DNA of 64,000 bases from NCBI GenBank assembly GCA_001403775.1, contig CYUG01000011.1:130045-194044 (forward strand), written 5' to 3'. Below the pieces are notes generated by a model. The model was given only the letters and a program-made list of their open reading frames with translations, was not told the DNA's origin and made no database searches. The stretch is from Dermabacter indicis (GTDB lineage: Bacteria; Actinomycetota; Actinomycetes; Actinomycetales; Dermabacteraceae). The position numbers were made by a program, and so were the translations under genes. This document shows, piece by piece, positions 55,217 to 63,786 of this stretch (positions within the stretch are counted from its first letter, which is position 1; each line of letters opens with the position of its first letter).

Positions 55217-58050
55217 ACGAGAACGCGACAACCGACATCCGCAAAGCCTTTCTTGAGCGTTTTTCCTTCGAACTTGATCCCTTCCAGCTGAGTGCGATGG
55301 ACGCCCTCGACCGTGGAAGTTCCGTTCTCGTGGCGGCCCCGACTGGCGCGGGCAAAACGATTGCGGGGGAATACGCGGTGCACCGGGCGCTCTCCCACGG
55401 GGTCAAGGTGTTTTACACGACCCCCATCAAGGCGCTGAGTAACCAGAAGTATCAGGAACTCGTCGATTGGCTCGGGCACGACGCCGTGGGCCTCGTGACG
55501 GGCGACGTCAACATCAATTCGGAGGCGCAGGTCGTGGTCATGACGACCGAAATCCTCCGCAACATGATGTACGCCGATTCTCCAACGCTGTCCTCACTCG
55601 GCTATGTCGTCATGGACGAGGTTCACTACCTTGCCGATCGCATGCGCGGGCCCGTGTGGGAAGAAATCATTATCCACCTGCCAAGGAGCGTGCAGCTCGT
55701 CGCGCTGAGCGCGACAGTGTCGAACGTTGAGGAATTTGGCGCGTGGATCGAAGAGGTTCGCGGCAGCACCGAGGTGATCGTTTCGGAGCGCCGACCGATT
55801 CCGCTGTGGCAGCACGTGCTGAGCGATCACGAGCTCATTGACGTCTTCCTCGACGAGGATGGCCAGACCACGCCCTCGCACGGCCCGTTTGCGCACAGGC
55901 GCTATCGCGAAGTCAATCCTTTGCTCGCCGAGATCGGTAAGGGAGCGTGGGACGATGTTCCTTCGGGCCACCGTCACGGCGCTAAGCGTCACGGTCGTGG
56001 CCGCAAGGGAGGGCGATCAGGTAGGCGAGGATACCGCGATCGCCGCAACGATCAGCGCGGGCATCACCGCTCGAATCGCCATGACCAAAGGATGCGGCCT
56101 CGCGCGATGAGCCGCGCCGATGTCGTTTTCCTCCTTGAGCACAAGGGCATGCTGCCCGCAATTTTCTTCATTTTCTCCCGAAGCGGCTGCGATCAAGCCA
56201 TCGCGCAACTCATGCGCGCGAACGTGCGCCTCACCGACGACGCGGAGCGCTCACAGATCAAAGAAGCCTTCGGAGCCGCGCTCGGCGATGTGCGGGCGGA
56301 TGACTACGATGCGCTAGGAATCGGGCGGGTTGAACGCGCGGCGATGAACGGTCTCGCGGCTCACCACGCAGGGCAGCTTCCCGCGGTCAAGGCCGTCATC
56401 GAAGACCTCTTCGCGCGAGGCCTCGTGAAGGTTGTGTGCGCGACGGAAACGCTCGCTCTTGGGATCAATATGCCCGCGCGTACGGTCGTCCTCGACAAAC
56501 TCACCAAATTCAACGGGACCGAACACGCGAAGATCACCCCGGGGGAATACACCCAGCTCACGGGCCGTGCGGGGCGACGCGGTATCGACATCGAGGGGCA
56601 CGCCGTTGTCGTGGTTGGATCCTCGGTGGCTGCTCAGGATGTCGCGGGACTCGCGTCGACGCGAACCTACAAGCTGCGCTCGGCATTCAGGCCCACCTAC
56701 AACATGGCCGTCAACCTGCTTGGTCGCTACAGTCTCGACGAGGCCTACGAGACTCTCGAAAGCAGCTTCGCGCAGTTCCACACGGACCGCAGCGTTGTGG
56801 CCCAAGCGCGCAAGGCGCGTGAGAAGCACGACGTCGCCGAGCAGTATCGCGGAGCGATGCGGTGTTCGAAGGGCGATATCGCCGAGTACGCGGATATCCT
56901 CGAAAAAATTTCCGCGCGTGAAAAGGAGCTGAGCCGCACCCGCGCCGATAAACAGCGCGAACGCACCCGCTCGATCGTGGGCAAGCTTCGACGGGGTGAG
57001 ATCATCGCGATTCCCGGCGGTCGCCGTTCGGGATTTGCCGTAGTCATCGACCACGACAAGACCGTGAGGGGGCCTCGCGTGTGGGTGATTACGCGCGAAG
57101 GCCAGCTCAGGGACTTGTACACGGAGGATTTCTCGGCAAGCCCCATGGTGCTCGAAACGATGAGGGTGCCCTCCCTCGATCGTGTGCGCAGTGCGCGAGT
57201 GCGCAGGGACACCGCTTCGGCGCTGCGGGAAAAGCTCCGCGGGGAGGATTCCCCTCGCAAAGCCGTGCGGGCACGCTCGAGCGAAAAATCGGCGAATCCG
57301 AGCCACGATTCTTTGCTCGTCGAGCTCCGCGAGGCCTTGCGTGCGCATCCGTGCCACCACTGCGAGGATCGCGAGCAGCATATGCGGTGGATTTCGCGCT
57401 ACCGGAAGGCCGCGCGTGAAGCAGCGAGGGCGGAACGCACGATTGAGCAGCGCACCTCCCAGCTCGTGCGGCAGTTTGATCGCGTGCGCGAAGTCCTTGA
57501 GGCACTCGGGTACGTGGGGGAGTCCGACGCCACCCGGCATGTCGCGGTGACGGCTAAGGGCGAGCTGCTCAAGCGCGTTTATTCGGAACGTGACCTTATC
57601 GTGTGCGAGGCCATTGATCAGGGCGTTCTCGAGGACCTCTCGCCCGCTGCACTCGCCGCGGTCGCAAGCGCGCTGAGCTATGAGCCGCGACGCGAGGAGG
57701 GCGGGAGCGAGGACCACGACGATCGCAGCGTCACCCGGGCCCTCTACGCGCTCTCCTTTCTCACCGATGACATCAACGTCCACGAGCGGCGGGCGGGTCT
57801 CGAGCAGACTCCCGCCCCGCACCCAGGTCTGTGCTCGGCCGTGTACCGCTGGGCCAAGGGGGAGGGATTTGCGCAGTCCGTTGGCAATGTTCCTGTCGCT
57901 CCCGGAGACTTCGTGAGACACGTGCGGCAGGTCATCGACCTTCTCGACCATCTCGCTCATGTTCCCGGAGAAGCGCACACGGGGGTTGCCGCTACCGCGC
58001 GCAAGGCTCGCCTTCAGCTTTTGCGCGGGATCGTGGCTCAAGATATGTAA
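55213..58050 (+). CDS. helY: Ski2/Mtr4-like DEVH RNA helicase
   Basis: A 945-residue ATP-dependent RNA helicase. Motifs: AAPTGAGKTI (Walker A, residues 41-50), DEVH at 135-138, ALSATVSN (motif III), ALGINMPARTVV and GRAGRRG (motif VI), with an Mtr4-type C-terminal region. Between the two RecA lobes, residues about 250-298 form an extremely basic Arg/His/Gly-rich insert, probably a disordered RNA-binding segment. Likely acts in RNA turnover. Starts in an ATGA overlap with the lipid kinase gene. Confidence 0.94.
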   Translation: MNENATTDIRKAFLERFSFELDPFQLSAMDALDRGSSVLVAAPTGAGKTIAGEYAVHRALSHGVKVFYTTPIKALSNQKYQELVDWLGHDAVGLVTGDVNINSEAQVVVMTTEILRNMMYADSPTLSSLGYVVMDEVHYLADRMRGPVWEEIIIHLPRSVQLVALSATVSNVEEFGAWIEEVRGSTEVIVSERRPIPLWQHVLSDHELIDVFLDEDGQTTPSHGPFAHRRYREVNPLLAEIGKGAWDDVPSGHRHGAKRHGRGRKGGRSGRRGYRDRRNDQRGHHRSNRHDQRMRPRAMSRADVVFLLEHKGMLPAIFFIFSRSGCDQAIAQLMRANVRLTDDAERSQIKEAFGAALGDVRADDYDALGIGRVERAAMNGLAAHHAGQLPAVKAVIEDLFARGLVKVVCATETLALGINMPARTVVLDKLTKFNGTEHAKITPGEYTQLTGRAGRRGIDIEGHAVVVVGSSVAAQDVAGLASTRTYKLRSAFRPTYNMAVNLLGRYSLDEAYETLESSFAQFHTDRSVVAQARKAREKHDVAEQYRGAMRCSKGDIAEYADILEKISAREKELSRTRADKQRERTRSIVGKLRRGEIIAIPGGRRSGFAVVIDHDKTVRGPRVWVITREGQLRDLYTEDFSASPMVLETMRVPSLDRVRSARVRRDTASALREKLRGEDSPRKAVRARSSEKSANPSHDSLLVELREALRAHPCHHCEDREQHMRWISRYRKAAREAARAERTIEQRTSQLVRQFDRVREVLEALGYVGESDATRHVAVTAKGELLKRVYSERDLIVCEAIDQGVLEDLSPAALAAVASALSYEPRREEGGSEDHDDRSVTRALYALSFLTDDINVHERRAGLEQTPAPHPGLCSAVYRWAKGEGFAQSVGNVPVAPGDFVRHVRQVIDLLDHLAHVPGEAHTGVAATARKARLQLLRGIVAQDM

Positions 58051-58101
58051 AAGCGCTGTTTTGAGAAACAGTTGTTGTCGAGACATCGGTGAAGGCGAAG
58101 A

Positions 58102-58194
58102 ATGACGGTTAAGAAAGCGCGCGCGGCGGTGATCCCCGTTGCCTCCTCAGTGCCGCTTCTTCTCCTGCTTCTCCCTGCGAGGAGCTTCGCGTGA
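58102..58194 (+). CDS. Possible 30-codon leader peptide coupled to lnt
   Basis: ATG at 58102 with GAAGGCGAAG upstream opens a 30-residue frame, basic at the start (MTVKKARAA), with a six-Leu hydrophobic core and an ARSFA end, like a bare signal peptide. Its TGA overlaps the lnt GTG start (GTGA at 58191-58194). Translation through it could couple or tune lnt synthesis. The lnt GTG itself has GCGAGGAGC upstream inside this frame, so lnt does not strictly need it. Evidence is composition and position only. Confidence 0.45.
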   Translation: MTVKKARAAVIPVASSVPLLLLLLPARSFA

Positions 58195-59801
58195 AAGCGA
58201 AGAGTAGCGAAGCTGAGAGCGATACTCGCGAGATCCTCGTACCGCATTTCGAGGGCGAAAAATTCACACCCCCGATCCTCGCGCTCGTGAGCGCTGTCGT
58301 CGGCGGGCTCCTCTTTAATTTTTCTTTCGACCCCTACGGCCTTTGGGGACTTCTCCCGCTTTCTCTTGGAGCTCTTTTCTTTGCGTCCTTGACGCGCCGC
58401 TGGTGGGTGGCGTTTCTGAGCGGCCTCGCCTTTGGTGCCAGTGCTTTTACTCCGCTTTTCTCATGGGCCAGTATCTACGCTGGGCTAGGCCCACATCTCG
58501 CTCTCGCGATTTTCGAAGCCCTGTACATCGCGGTGTTGAGCGTGCTCGCCAGGTTCATCCTCGTGCGGCGTGGTATCCGGTTCTCGAGCAGTGTGGGTCT
58601 CGCGTGTGTGTGGGCGCTCATGGAATTTGTGCGTGCAAGCGTGCCGTGGGGTGGGCTCTCCTGGGGTATGAGCGCCTTTGCCCTCGCCGAGTCACCACTC
58701 TTGAACTTCGGCCCGTGGATCGGCGTGACGGGCCTCGGCGCGGTCTCAGGTTTGCTCGGTGCCTACGTGTTCAGCACGGTGTGTGCGCTGACCTTCCGAA
58801 GGGCGCGTGGGCGAAACGGGATGCACGCCGTGTGGCCAGCTTCCGTGGCCATCCTCATCGTGCTGTGTGCCCTCGTGACCCCAAGGCCGGCGAACTCCGT
58901 GGATACGGGCCATCATTCGATCCGGATCGCAGGAATCCAAGGCAGTATCGAGCGGCCCGAAGCAGGTTCCTATTACATCCCCGACACGATGTTCGCCAAC
59001 CACGTGAGGCAAACGCGTGACTTCCTCGCGAACGACGGTCATGCGCGGCTTCTCGTGTGGCCCGAGGATTCAACCGGCTGGGATGTACGGAACAATCCAG
59101 AACGCATGTCGACCCTCACGGAACTGGCCGGCGAGGCGGGAGCTCCGATCCTTGTGGGCACCCAGGGGCCCGACGGCGATCGCGCGCGATTCAACACGTC
59201 CGTGCTCGTGGACGAAGAGGGGCCCACCGACCAGGAGTACACCAAGCGCCATCCGGTCCCCTTCGGGGAGTACATCCCCTTGCGTGACGTCTTCTCGAAG
59301 ATCACCGACAAGGTTTCACTCGTGGAGCGCGACATGACACCGGGCGACAAGGTTGGGGTAGTCGACCTCTCTGGCACCGAGGTGGGTGTGCTCATCTGCT
59401 TTGAGATCGCTTACGAACAGAGCGTCGCCGACACGGTGAATGCGGGCGCCGAGGTCCTCGTCGTGCAGTCGAACAATGCGCTCTTCCTCGACTCCCACGA
59501 ATCGATTCAGCAACTCGCTCAGGCGAAGGCCTTTGCCGTGATTTCGGGTCGCAGCGTCGTGCACATTTCGACCGTGGGCGATTCCGCGATTTTCACACCC
59601 GAAGGGCGAAAGCTCGCGGGGCTCGGCCACTGGACCGAAGGAACGATGGTTGCCGACGTGCCCGTGCGCACCGGCCTCACCCCCGCGATGGAACACGGCG
59701 TGGTGATCCGGGGAATCATCGTGGCCCTCGCGGGCGTTGTTCTTCTTGCAAGTGTCATCGCTCCGCCGCGCACGATCAAAGAAAGGCGCACACGTCCGTG
59801 A
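58191..59801 (+). CDS. lnt: Apolipoprotein N-acyltransferase
   Basis: A 536-residue membrane enzyme that adds the third acyl chain to lipoproteins. About seven transmembrane segments frame an extracytosolic nitrilase domain, in which the triad is readable: Glu in LLVWPEDST, Lys in YTKRHPVPFGEY and Cys in GVLICFEIAYEQ. The start is GTG with GAGGAGC nearby. It overlaps the mannosyltransferase gene by four bases; in mycobacteria these two functions are fused in one protein, Ppm1. Confidence 0.95.
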   Translation: MKAKSSEAESDTREILVPHFEGEKFTPPILALVSAVVGGLLFNFSFDPYGLWGLLPLSLGALFFASLTRRWWVAFLSGLAFGASAFTPLFSWASIYAGLGPHLALAIFEALYIAVLSVLARFILVRRGIRFSSSVGLACVWALMEFVRASVPWGGLSWGMSAFALAESPLLNFGPWIGVTGLGAVSGLLGAYVFSTVCALTFRRARGRNGMHAVWPASVAILIVLCALVTPRPANSVDTGHHSIRIAGIQGSIERPEAGSYYIPDTMFANHVRQTRDFLANDGHARLLVWPEDSTGWDVRNNPERMSTLTELAGEAGAPILVGTQGPDGDRARFNTSVLVDEEGPTDQEYTKRHPVPFGEYIPLRDVFSKITDKVSLVERDMTPGDKVGVVDLSGTEVGVLICFEIAYEQSVADTVNAGAEVLVVQSNNALFLDSHESIQQLAQAKAFAVISGRSVVHISTVGDSAIFTPEGRKLAGLGHWTEGTMVADVPVRTGLTPAMEHGVVIRGIIVALAGVVLLASVIAPPRTIKERRTRP

Positions 59802-60544
59802 CCACCCTCGTCATCATTCCCACCTATAACGAGATCGACGCTCTCCCGCCTACGCTGGCGCGGCTCAGGCAAGCTGAACCGGAGACGCATGTGCTCGTCG
59901 TTGATGACGGCTCACCCGATGGCACGGGGGAGTGGGCCGATCAAGTCTCCGAAAACGATGCTCACGTGCACGTGCTTCACCGAACTGAGAAGGGCGGCCT
60001 CGGGCCCGCGTATCTCGCGGGCTTCGCGTGGGGCCTCGAGAACGGCTACGACGTGCTGTGCGAGATGGACGCCGATTCTTCCCACAGGCCCGAGCAGCTC
60101 GGGACCCTCCTGACCGCGATCGAGCGCGGCGCCGATCTTGCGATCGGTTCGCGCTGGGTCACCGGCGGAGCGGTCCACAATTGGCCTCTGAACCGCGAAC
60201 TTCTCTCGCGCGGTGCCAATACCTACGTCAACTTTGCTCTCGGGCTTGGCGTGAACGATGCAACGGCCGGCTTTCGCGCGTTTCGCGCGGACGTTCTCGA
60301 GAGCGTGCTTGCCGGCGAAAGCATTGCGAGCCAGGGTTACTGCTTCCAAGTCGACATGACGCGCAGGGTCCGCGAAGGAAATTTCGTGATCCGAGAAGTA
60401 CCGATCGATTTCGATGAGCGCGAGCACGGTGAGTCCAAGATGAGCTCCGCGATCATTCGGGAGGCGATGCTCCGGGTAACACAGTGGGGCATCGAGCACA
60501 GAATCTCGCAGCTTCGCGGTCTCGTGAAGGGCGGTGCTCGATGA
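59798..60544 (+). CDS. ppm1: Polyprenol monophosphomannose synthase
   Basis: A 248-residue GT2 glycosyltransferase that moves mannose from GDP-mannose to polyprenyl phosphate, the donor for lipomannan-type glycolipids and protein O-mannosylation. It opens TTLVIIPTYNEIDALP and has LVVDDGSPDGTGEWA, EMDADSSHRPEQL (the metal-binding DAD) and IGSRWVTGG. It has no C-terminal membrane segment. Its GTG overlaps the lnt stop, and it overlaps fxsA by four bases. Confidence 0.92.
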   Translation: MTTLVIIPTYNEIDALPPTLARLRQAEPETHVLVVDDGSPDGTGEWADQVSENDAHVHVLHRTEKGGLGPAYLAGFAWGLENGYDVLCEMDADSSHRPEQLGTLLTAIERGADLAIGSRWVTGGAVHNWPLNRELLSRGANTYVNFALGLGVNDATAGFRAFRADVLESVLAGESIASQGYCFQVDMTRRVREGNFVIREVPIDFDEREHGESKMSSAIIREAMLRVTQWGIEHRISQLRGLVKGGAR

Positions 60545-61164
60545 ACAGCACCCAGAACACCCGGTCGATTCCCGCATGGGCAATCCCGGTCGGGGCCATC
60601 CTCCTCGGCATCCTTGAGATCGCGATTCTCATCTGGATTGGATCGGCCACACAGTGGTGGGTTCCGCTGCTTCTCATTGCGCTCGGCTGGGTCGTAGGCT
60701 TCGCGCTCCTGCTCTCCGCCGGCCAGCAATCGTTCACTCGCCTTGTCTCGTTGTGGCGCGCTGCGACCGGGCGAGGCGAGCGCAAGAAACATCTTTCGCG
60801 CCCCGCATTCACGCTCATATCCGCCGTGTTGTTCTTCTTCCCCGGAGTTCTCACCGATATCGCAGGGCTCATCCTTCTCTTCACGCCCGTGCAGAAAAAG
60901 ACCCTGTCCTCGATGGGGCTCGGATCCGGTTCGTCGTCACGACGATTCCTCTTCACCTCCCATCGGGGGTCAGCGATCGAGAGTGAAATCGTCATCGATA
61001 CGACCGGACAAGCGTCGGAACGCAACCACGGAGCAAACTCCGGCACCCCCACGCACCCGAGTGGGGACCTTCCCCGGATTGCCACGAACGATCGCCCACA
61101 GAGCGAAGGCCGCAAGGGCGGAGATGGAAAAACGCCGCCCCCTTACGAGGGCGACGTTCTCTAG
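60541..61164 (+). CDS. fxsA: FxsA family membrane protein
   Basis: A 207-residue protein: two transmembrane segments near residues 13-60, then LISAVLFFFPGVLTDIAGLILLFTPV (shown in part), the characteristic FxsA third region, and a disordered Ser/Gly-rich tail. E. coli FxsA overproduction counters phage T7 exclusion by the F plasmid; the natural role is unknown. The ATG at 60541 overlaps the mannosyltransferase stop. It is the last gene of the run and is followed by a hairpin. Confidence 0.9.
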   Translation: MNSTQNTRSIPAWAIPVGAILLGILEIAILIWIGSATQWWVPLLLIALGWVVGFALLLSAGQQSFTRLVSLWRAATGRGERKKHLSRPAFTLISAVLFFFPGVLTDIAGLILLFTPVQKKTLSSMGLGSGSSSRRFLFTSHRGSAIESEIVIDTTGQASERNHGANSGTPTHPSGDLPRIATNDRPQSEGRKGGDGKTPPPYEGDVL

Positions 61165-61175
61165 TTTCACTGGCA

Positions 61176-61193
61176 CCGGGCGCGTGTGCCCGG
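61176..61193. terminator. Terminator hairpin between fxsA and rbpA
   Basis: CCGGGC (61176-61181) pairs with GCCCGG (61188-61193) around a 6-base loop in the 43-base gap between convergent genes. Short stem, no T-run. Confidence 0.5.
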
Positions 61194-61207
61194 CCCGCAC
61201 CCCTGCT

Positions 61208-61561
61208 CTACAGGAAGTGGCGGTTCGAGTGGAGCTTGCCTGCGCGCAGCAGCTCGAGGCGCTTATCGAGAAGCTCCTGAAGTTCCTCCTCCGAGCGGCG
61301 CTCGAGAAGCATGTCCCAGTGGGTGCGCTGCGGCTTGCCGGGCTTGCCCTCCGGCTTTTCGTGGTCGCGAAGAACGGCGGTCTCGCCACAGCGGCACTCC
61401 CACACGAGCGGCACATCAGCCTCGACCGAGAACGGGAGGATAATGATGTGCTTGTTTGGGCAGTCGTACTTCGCTTCCTGGCGGGGTGCGGCAAGAACGC
61501 CGTCGTCCGTTTCCATCGAGAGCGAACCGAGCCGGGTGCCTCGCAATGAGCGAGAATTCAT
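61208..61561 (-). CDS. rbpA: RNA polymerase-binding protein RbpA
   Basis: A 117-residue actinobacterial transcription factor that binds sigma and promoter DNA and stabilises the open complex. It has SLRGTRLGSLSMETD (N-terminal tail), a core domain with Cys residues in YDCPNKH and WECRCGE that could form a zinc site, the basic linker KPGKPQRTHWDMLLERRS, and the sigma-interacting helix EEELQELLDKRLELL. Mycobacterial RbpA lacks these cysteines, while Streptomyces RbpA binds zinc. Confidence 0.95.
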   Translation of the reverse strand: MNSRSLRGTRLGSLSMETDDGVLAAPRQEAKYDCPNKHIIILPFSVEADVPLVWECRCGETAVLRDHEKPEGKPGKPQRTHWDMLLERRSEEELQELLDKRLELLRAGKLHSNRHFL

Positions 61562-61655
61562 CGAGCGACCTTCTTCCCTACAGTGTCCAATACGGACGCC
61601 TCCGGCGACTCTTCGCCGGGCATTTTACGAGCTATCAACGCTTCGGCCGGTGGCG

Positions 61656-62465
61656 TTATTCCCCTCCCGGTCCCGTGCGGCGTGTGGCACGGGCCTCGCG
61701 AACCTTCACGAGCCGATCAACACGGTTACTTACGATACCATCCACCCCCATGTTGAGCAGGCTGTGCATGGCCGCTTCCTCATCGATGGTCCACGCGTGA
61801 ACCTCGCAGCCCGCACGGTGCGCGGCTGCAACGAAACGTGGGGTAACAACCTTGATGCCCCTGAACCGCACCGGCACTTGAAGTGCCGCAAACGGCGCGA
61901 GCATTCTCGCGCTCAGCCGCTCGGCACCGAGATGTGAGGAGGCGAGGAACGCGGCAACGATGGTACGAGACGCACTCGCCATCACGGGGTGGCCGCACGC
62001 CCTCGTCGCGTGTGCGACGACCTCTCTTGCGACCGCGGGGTCGAAACTCGTGAGGCAAACCCGGCGCCCGGCTCCTGTGCGGACAATCGCCTGCACCGTT
62101 GGGTCGATCGCGCGAGCCGATTTCACGTCGATATTGAAGGGCGTGGTCGGAAACGTCGAAAGAGCTTCCTCAAGCCGCGTCACGGTCCCGGCACCGTGAA
62201 CCCTTACGGATCTGAGCTCGGCCCAGGTGGTTTCAGCCACCGCGCGATCGTCACCATCGCTCACGCGGGCAAGCGTCGCGTCGTGAAAGGTGAGCGCCAC
62301 GCCGTCGCTGCTCGCCCGTACATCGGTTTCGAGCACGTCGGCGCCCTCCGTCAGCGCCGCTTCGAAAGCCTCAAGAGTATTCTCGCCGCCTTTCGGGGCG
62401 AAGCCACGGTGCGCAATCGCGCGGGGGAGAGGCCCCTCAAAATAGCGTCGACTTATGGTCTTCAT
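61656..62465 (-). CDS. Glycerophosphodiester phosphodiesterase
   Basis: A 269-residue TIM-barrel enzyme that releases glycerol 3-phosphate from glycerophosphodiesters. Active-site residues are in IAHRGFAPKGGENTLEAFEAA (shown in part; His and Glu), LETDVRASSDGVALTFHD (Glu, Asp, His), and FNIDVKSA. No signal peptide, so it is cytosolic. ATG overlaps the SURF1 stop by four bases. About 90 gene-free bases separate it from rbpA. Confidence 0.93.
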   Translation of the reverse strand: MKTISRRYFEGPLPRAIAHRGFAPKGGENTLEAFEAALTEGADVLETDVRASSDGVALTFHDATLARVSDGDDRAVAETTWAELRSVRVHGAGTVTRLEEALSTFPTTPFNIDVKSARAIDPTVQAIVRTGAGRRVCLTSFDPAVAREVVAHATRACGHPVMASASRTIVAAFLASSHLGAERLSARMLAPFAALQVPVRFRGIKVVTPRFVAAAHRAGCEVHAWTIDEEAAMHSLLNMGVDGIVSNRVDRLVKVREARATRRTGPGGE

Positions 62466-63394
62466 CGCTCACGCCTTTCCTCAAGAAGCAAATCTTCTTC
62501 GTCTTCATCGCTCCCTCGCGACCGCGTGCGGCGTGCGCGCGAGGAACCGTATCGATGCGCTTGGCCATGCGTACGCGGCGGTTCCTGCGACGAAGGTGCC
62601 GTGGGGGCGTCGGTGGCGTCGGATCCCGCAATCTCTTCCTCCGCTTGATCGCGGAGCGTACGCCGTACCGAGACCACGAGTCCGAGCACGAAAAATGCCG
62701 AGAAAATCCACCATTGGAACGCGTACGACAGGTGAGGGCCCACCGATGTTTCGGGCCTGTTGAGAGCAGTGAGCCCCTCGGGTGCGCGCCCGTTTTCGCT
62801 CACGACTTCGCCGTAGGCGCCCTCGAGTACATCGGTGAGCGAAGAGGCCTGGGTAACGACATCCGCGGCATTCACGGAATGGAGCTGCCCTTTCACTTCT
62901 GGTCGATCGGAAAGCTGCGGCTCGGTTGGCCTCAACCGAGCGACAATCTCGAGCCCCCCCTCGGGAACATCGGGACGTGTGGCGGGCACCGAATCCGTTT
63001 GACCGGTCTCGACCCAGCCACGAACGACGAGGAGGGTTTCGCCCTCGGTGGTTTCGAACGGCACGAGCTGCCAAAACCCCACGCTCGAGCCCTGCACGCG
63101 GTTGCGAACATAGAGCACGCATCCGGGGTCTGCGCAGTAGTGGCCTCGCGCTTTCACGACCTTGTAGTCGTCGCTCGCGGCAAGTTTGGTGCGCCTCGAG
63201 TCCGGACTCTCGTCAAAGGGAATCGGTTCCGCATCGTAGTGCTGCTCGATCACCTCTGCCCGCGCGTTCTTCTCTTCGAACCGGTGTAACTGCCAGATCC
63301 CGAGGCGCACGCACGTGAGGGTCGCGAGCACGACAAAGAGGAGCGCGAGGGCCCACCGCCACGTCATGAGTGCCCGTAGCTGCGAGCGTTTCAC
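62462..63394 (-). CDS. SURF1 family cytochrome oxidase assembly protein
   Basis: A 310-residue protein with the SURF1 layout: a first transmembrane helix (WRWALALLFVVLATLTCVRL, residues 12-31) leading into GIWQLHRF, a large outer domain with VLYVRNRVQGSSVGFWQLVPF (shown in part) and LLVVRGWVE, and a second helix near residues 222-245. SURF1 helps load heme into the aa3-type terminal oxidase. The cytosolic tail after the second helix is about 65 residues, charged and Arg/Glu-rich, longer than usual. Overlaps its neighbours on both sides. Confidence 0.93.
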   Translation of the reverse strand: MKRSQLRALMTWRWALALLFVVLATLTCVRLGIWQLHRFEEKNARAEVIEQHYDAEPIPFDESPDSRRTKLAASDDYKVVKARGHYCADPGCVLYVRNRVQGSSVGFWQLVPFETTEGETLLVVRGWVETGQTDSVPATRPDVPEGGLEIVARLRPTEPQLSDRPEVKGQLHSVNAADVVTQASSLTDVLEGAYGEVVSENGRAPEGLTALNRPETSVGPHLSYAFQWWIFSAFFVLGLVVSVRRTLRDQAEEEIAGSDATDAPTAPSSQEPPRTHGQAHRYGSSRARRTRSRGSDEDEEDLLLEERRER

Positions 63395-63786
63395 AGGTGC
63401 TCACCGCCCCACGTTTCGCGCACCGTTCCATCATCATCAACCGTGATGAACGGCTGGGAAGGCTCCGCCGTCAGGACGAGAGGGGAGTGCTGGCCCTCCT
63501 GAATCCCGGTAGTTGGCGCGCTCGTGGGAACGGCCTGATCGTTCGCGACCAGCACCGCGAAAAGAGGAAGGATGAGAGCACCGAGAAGTGCTGCGAGCTT
63601 CCACGCGCCGGGCACGACGATGAGCAAAGCGAGGCACAGCATACGGATCGCCATCGCCACAATATACGTGCGCGAGCGGCGCGAAACGTCGACTGACCGG
63701 GCAACCGGAATTGCCGCGGGAGTGGTCGAGAACGACGTGTGTTCGCTCGCGGTGGCAGCAGTACTTTGGAGATGCTCAGAGGGCAT
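63391..63786 (-). CDS. DUF3099 family membrane protein
   Basis: A 131-residue protein with two close transmembrane helices (about 40-82) in the DUF3099 arrangement RRSRTYIVAMAIRMLCL and VPGAWKLAALLGALILPLFAVLVAN (shown in part). The hydrophilic tail includes PFITVDDDGTVRETWGG. DUF3099 next to SURF1 is a standard actinobacterial pair. The ATG overlaps the end of the upstream gene by 11 bases. Role unknown. Confidence 0.85.
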   Translation of the reverse strand: MPSEHLQSTAATASEHTSFSTTPAAIPVARSVDVSRRSRTYIVAMAIRMLCLALLIVVPGAWKLAALLGALILPLFAVLVANDQAVPTSAPTTGIQEGQHSPLVLTAEPSQPFITVDDDGTVRETWGGEHL

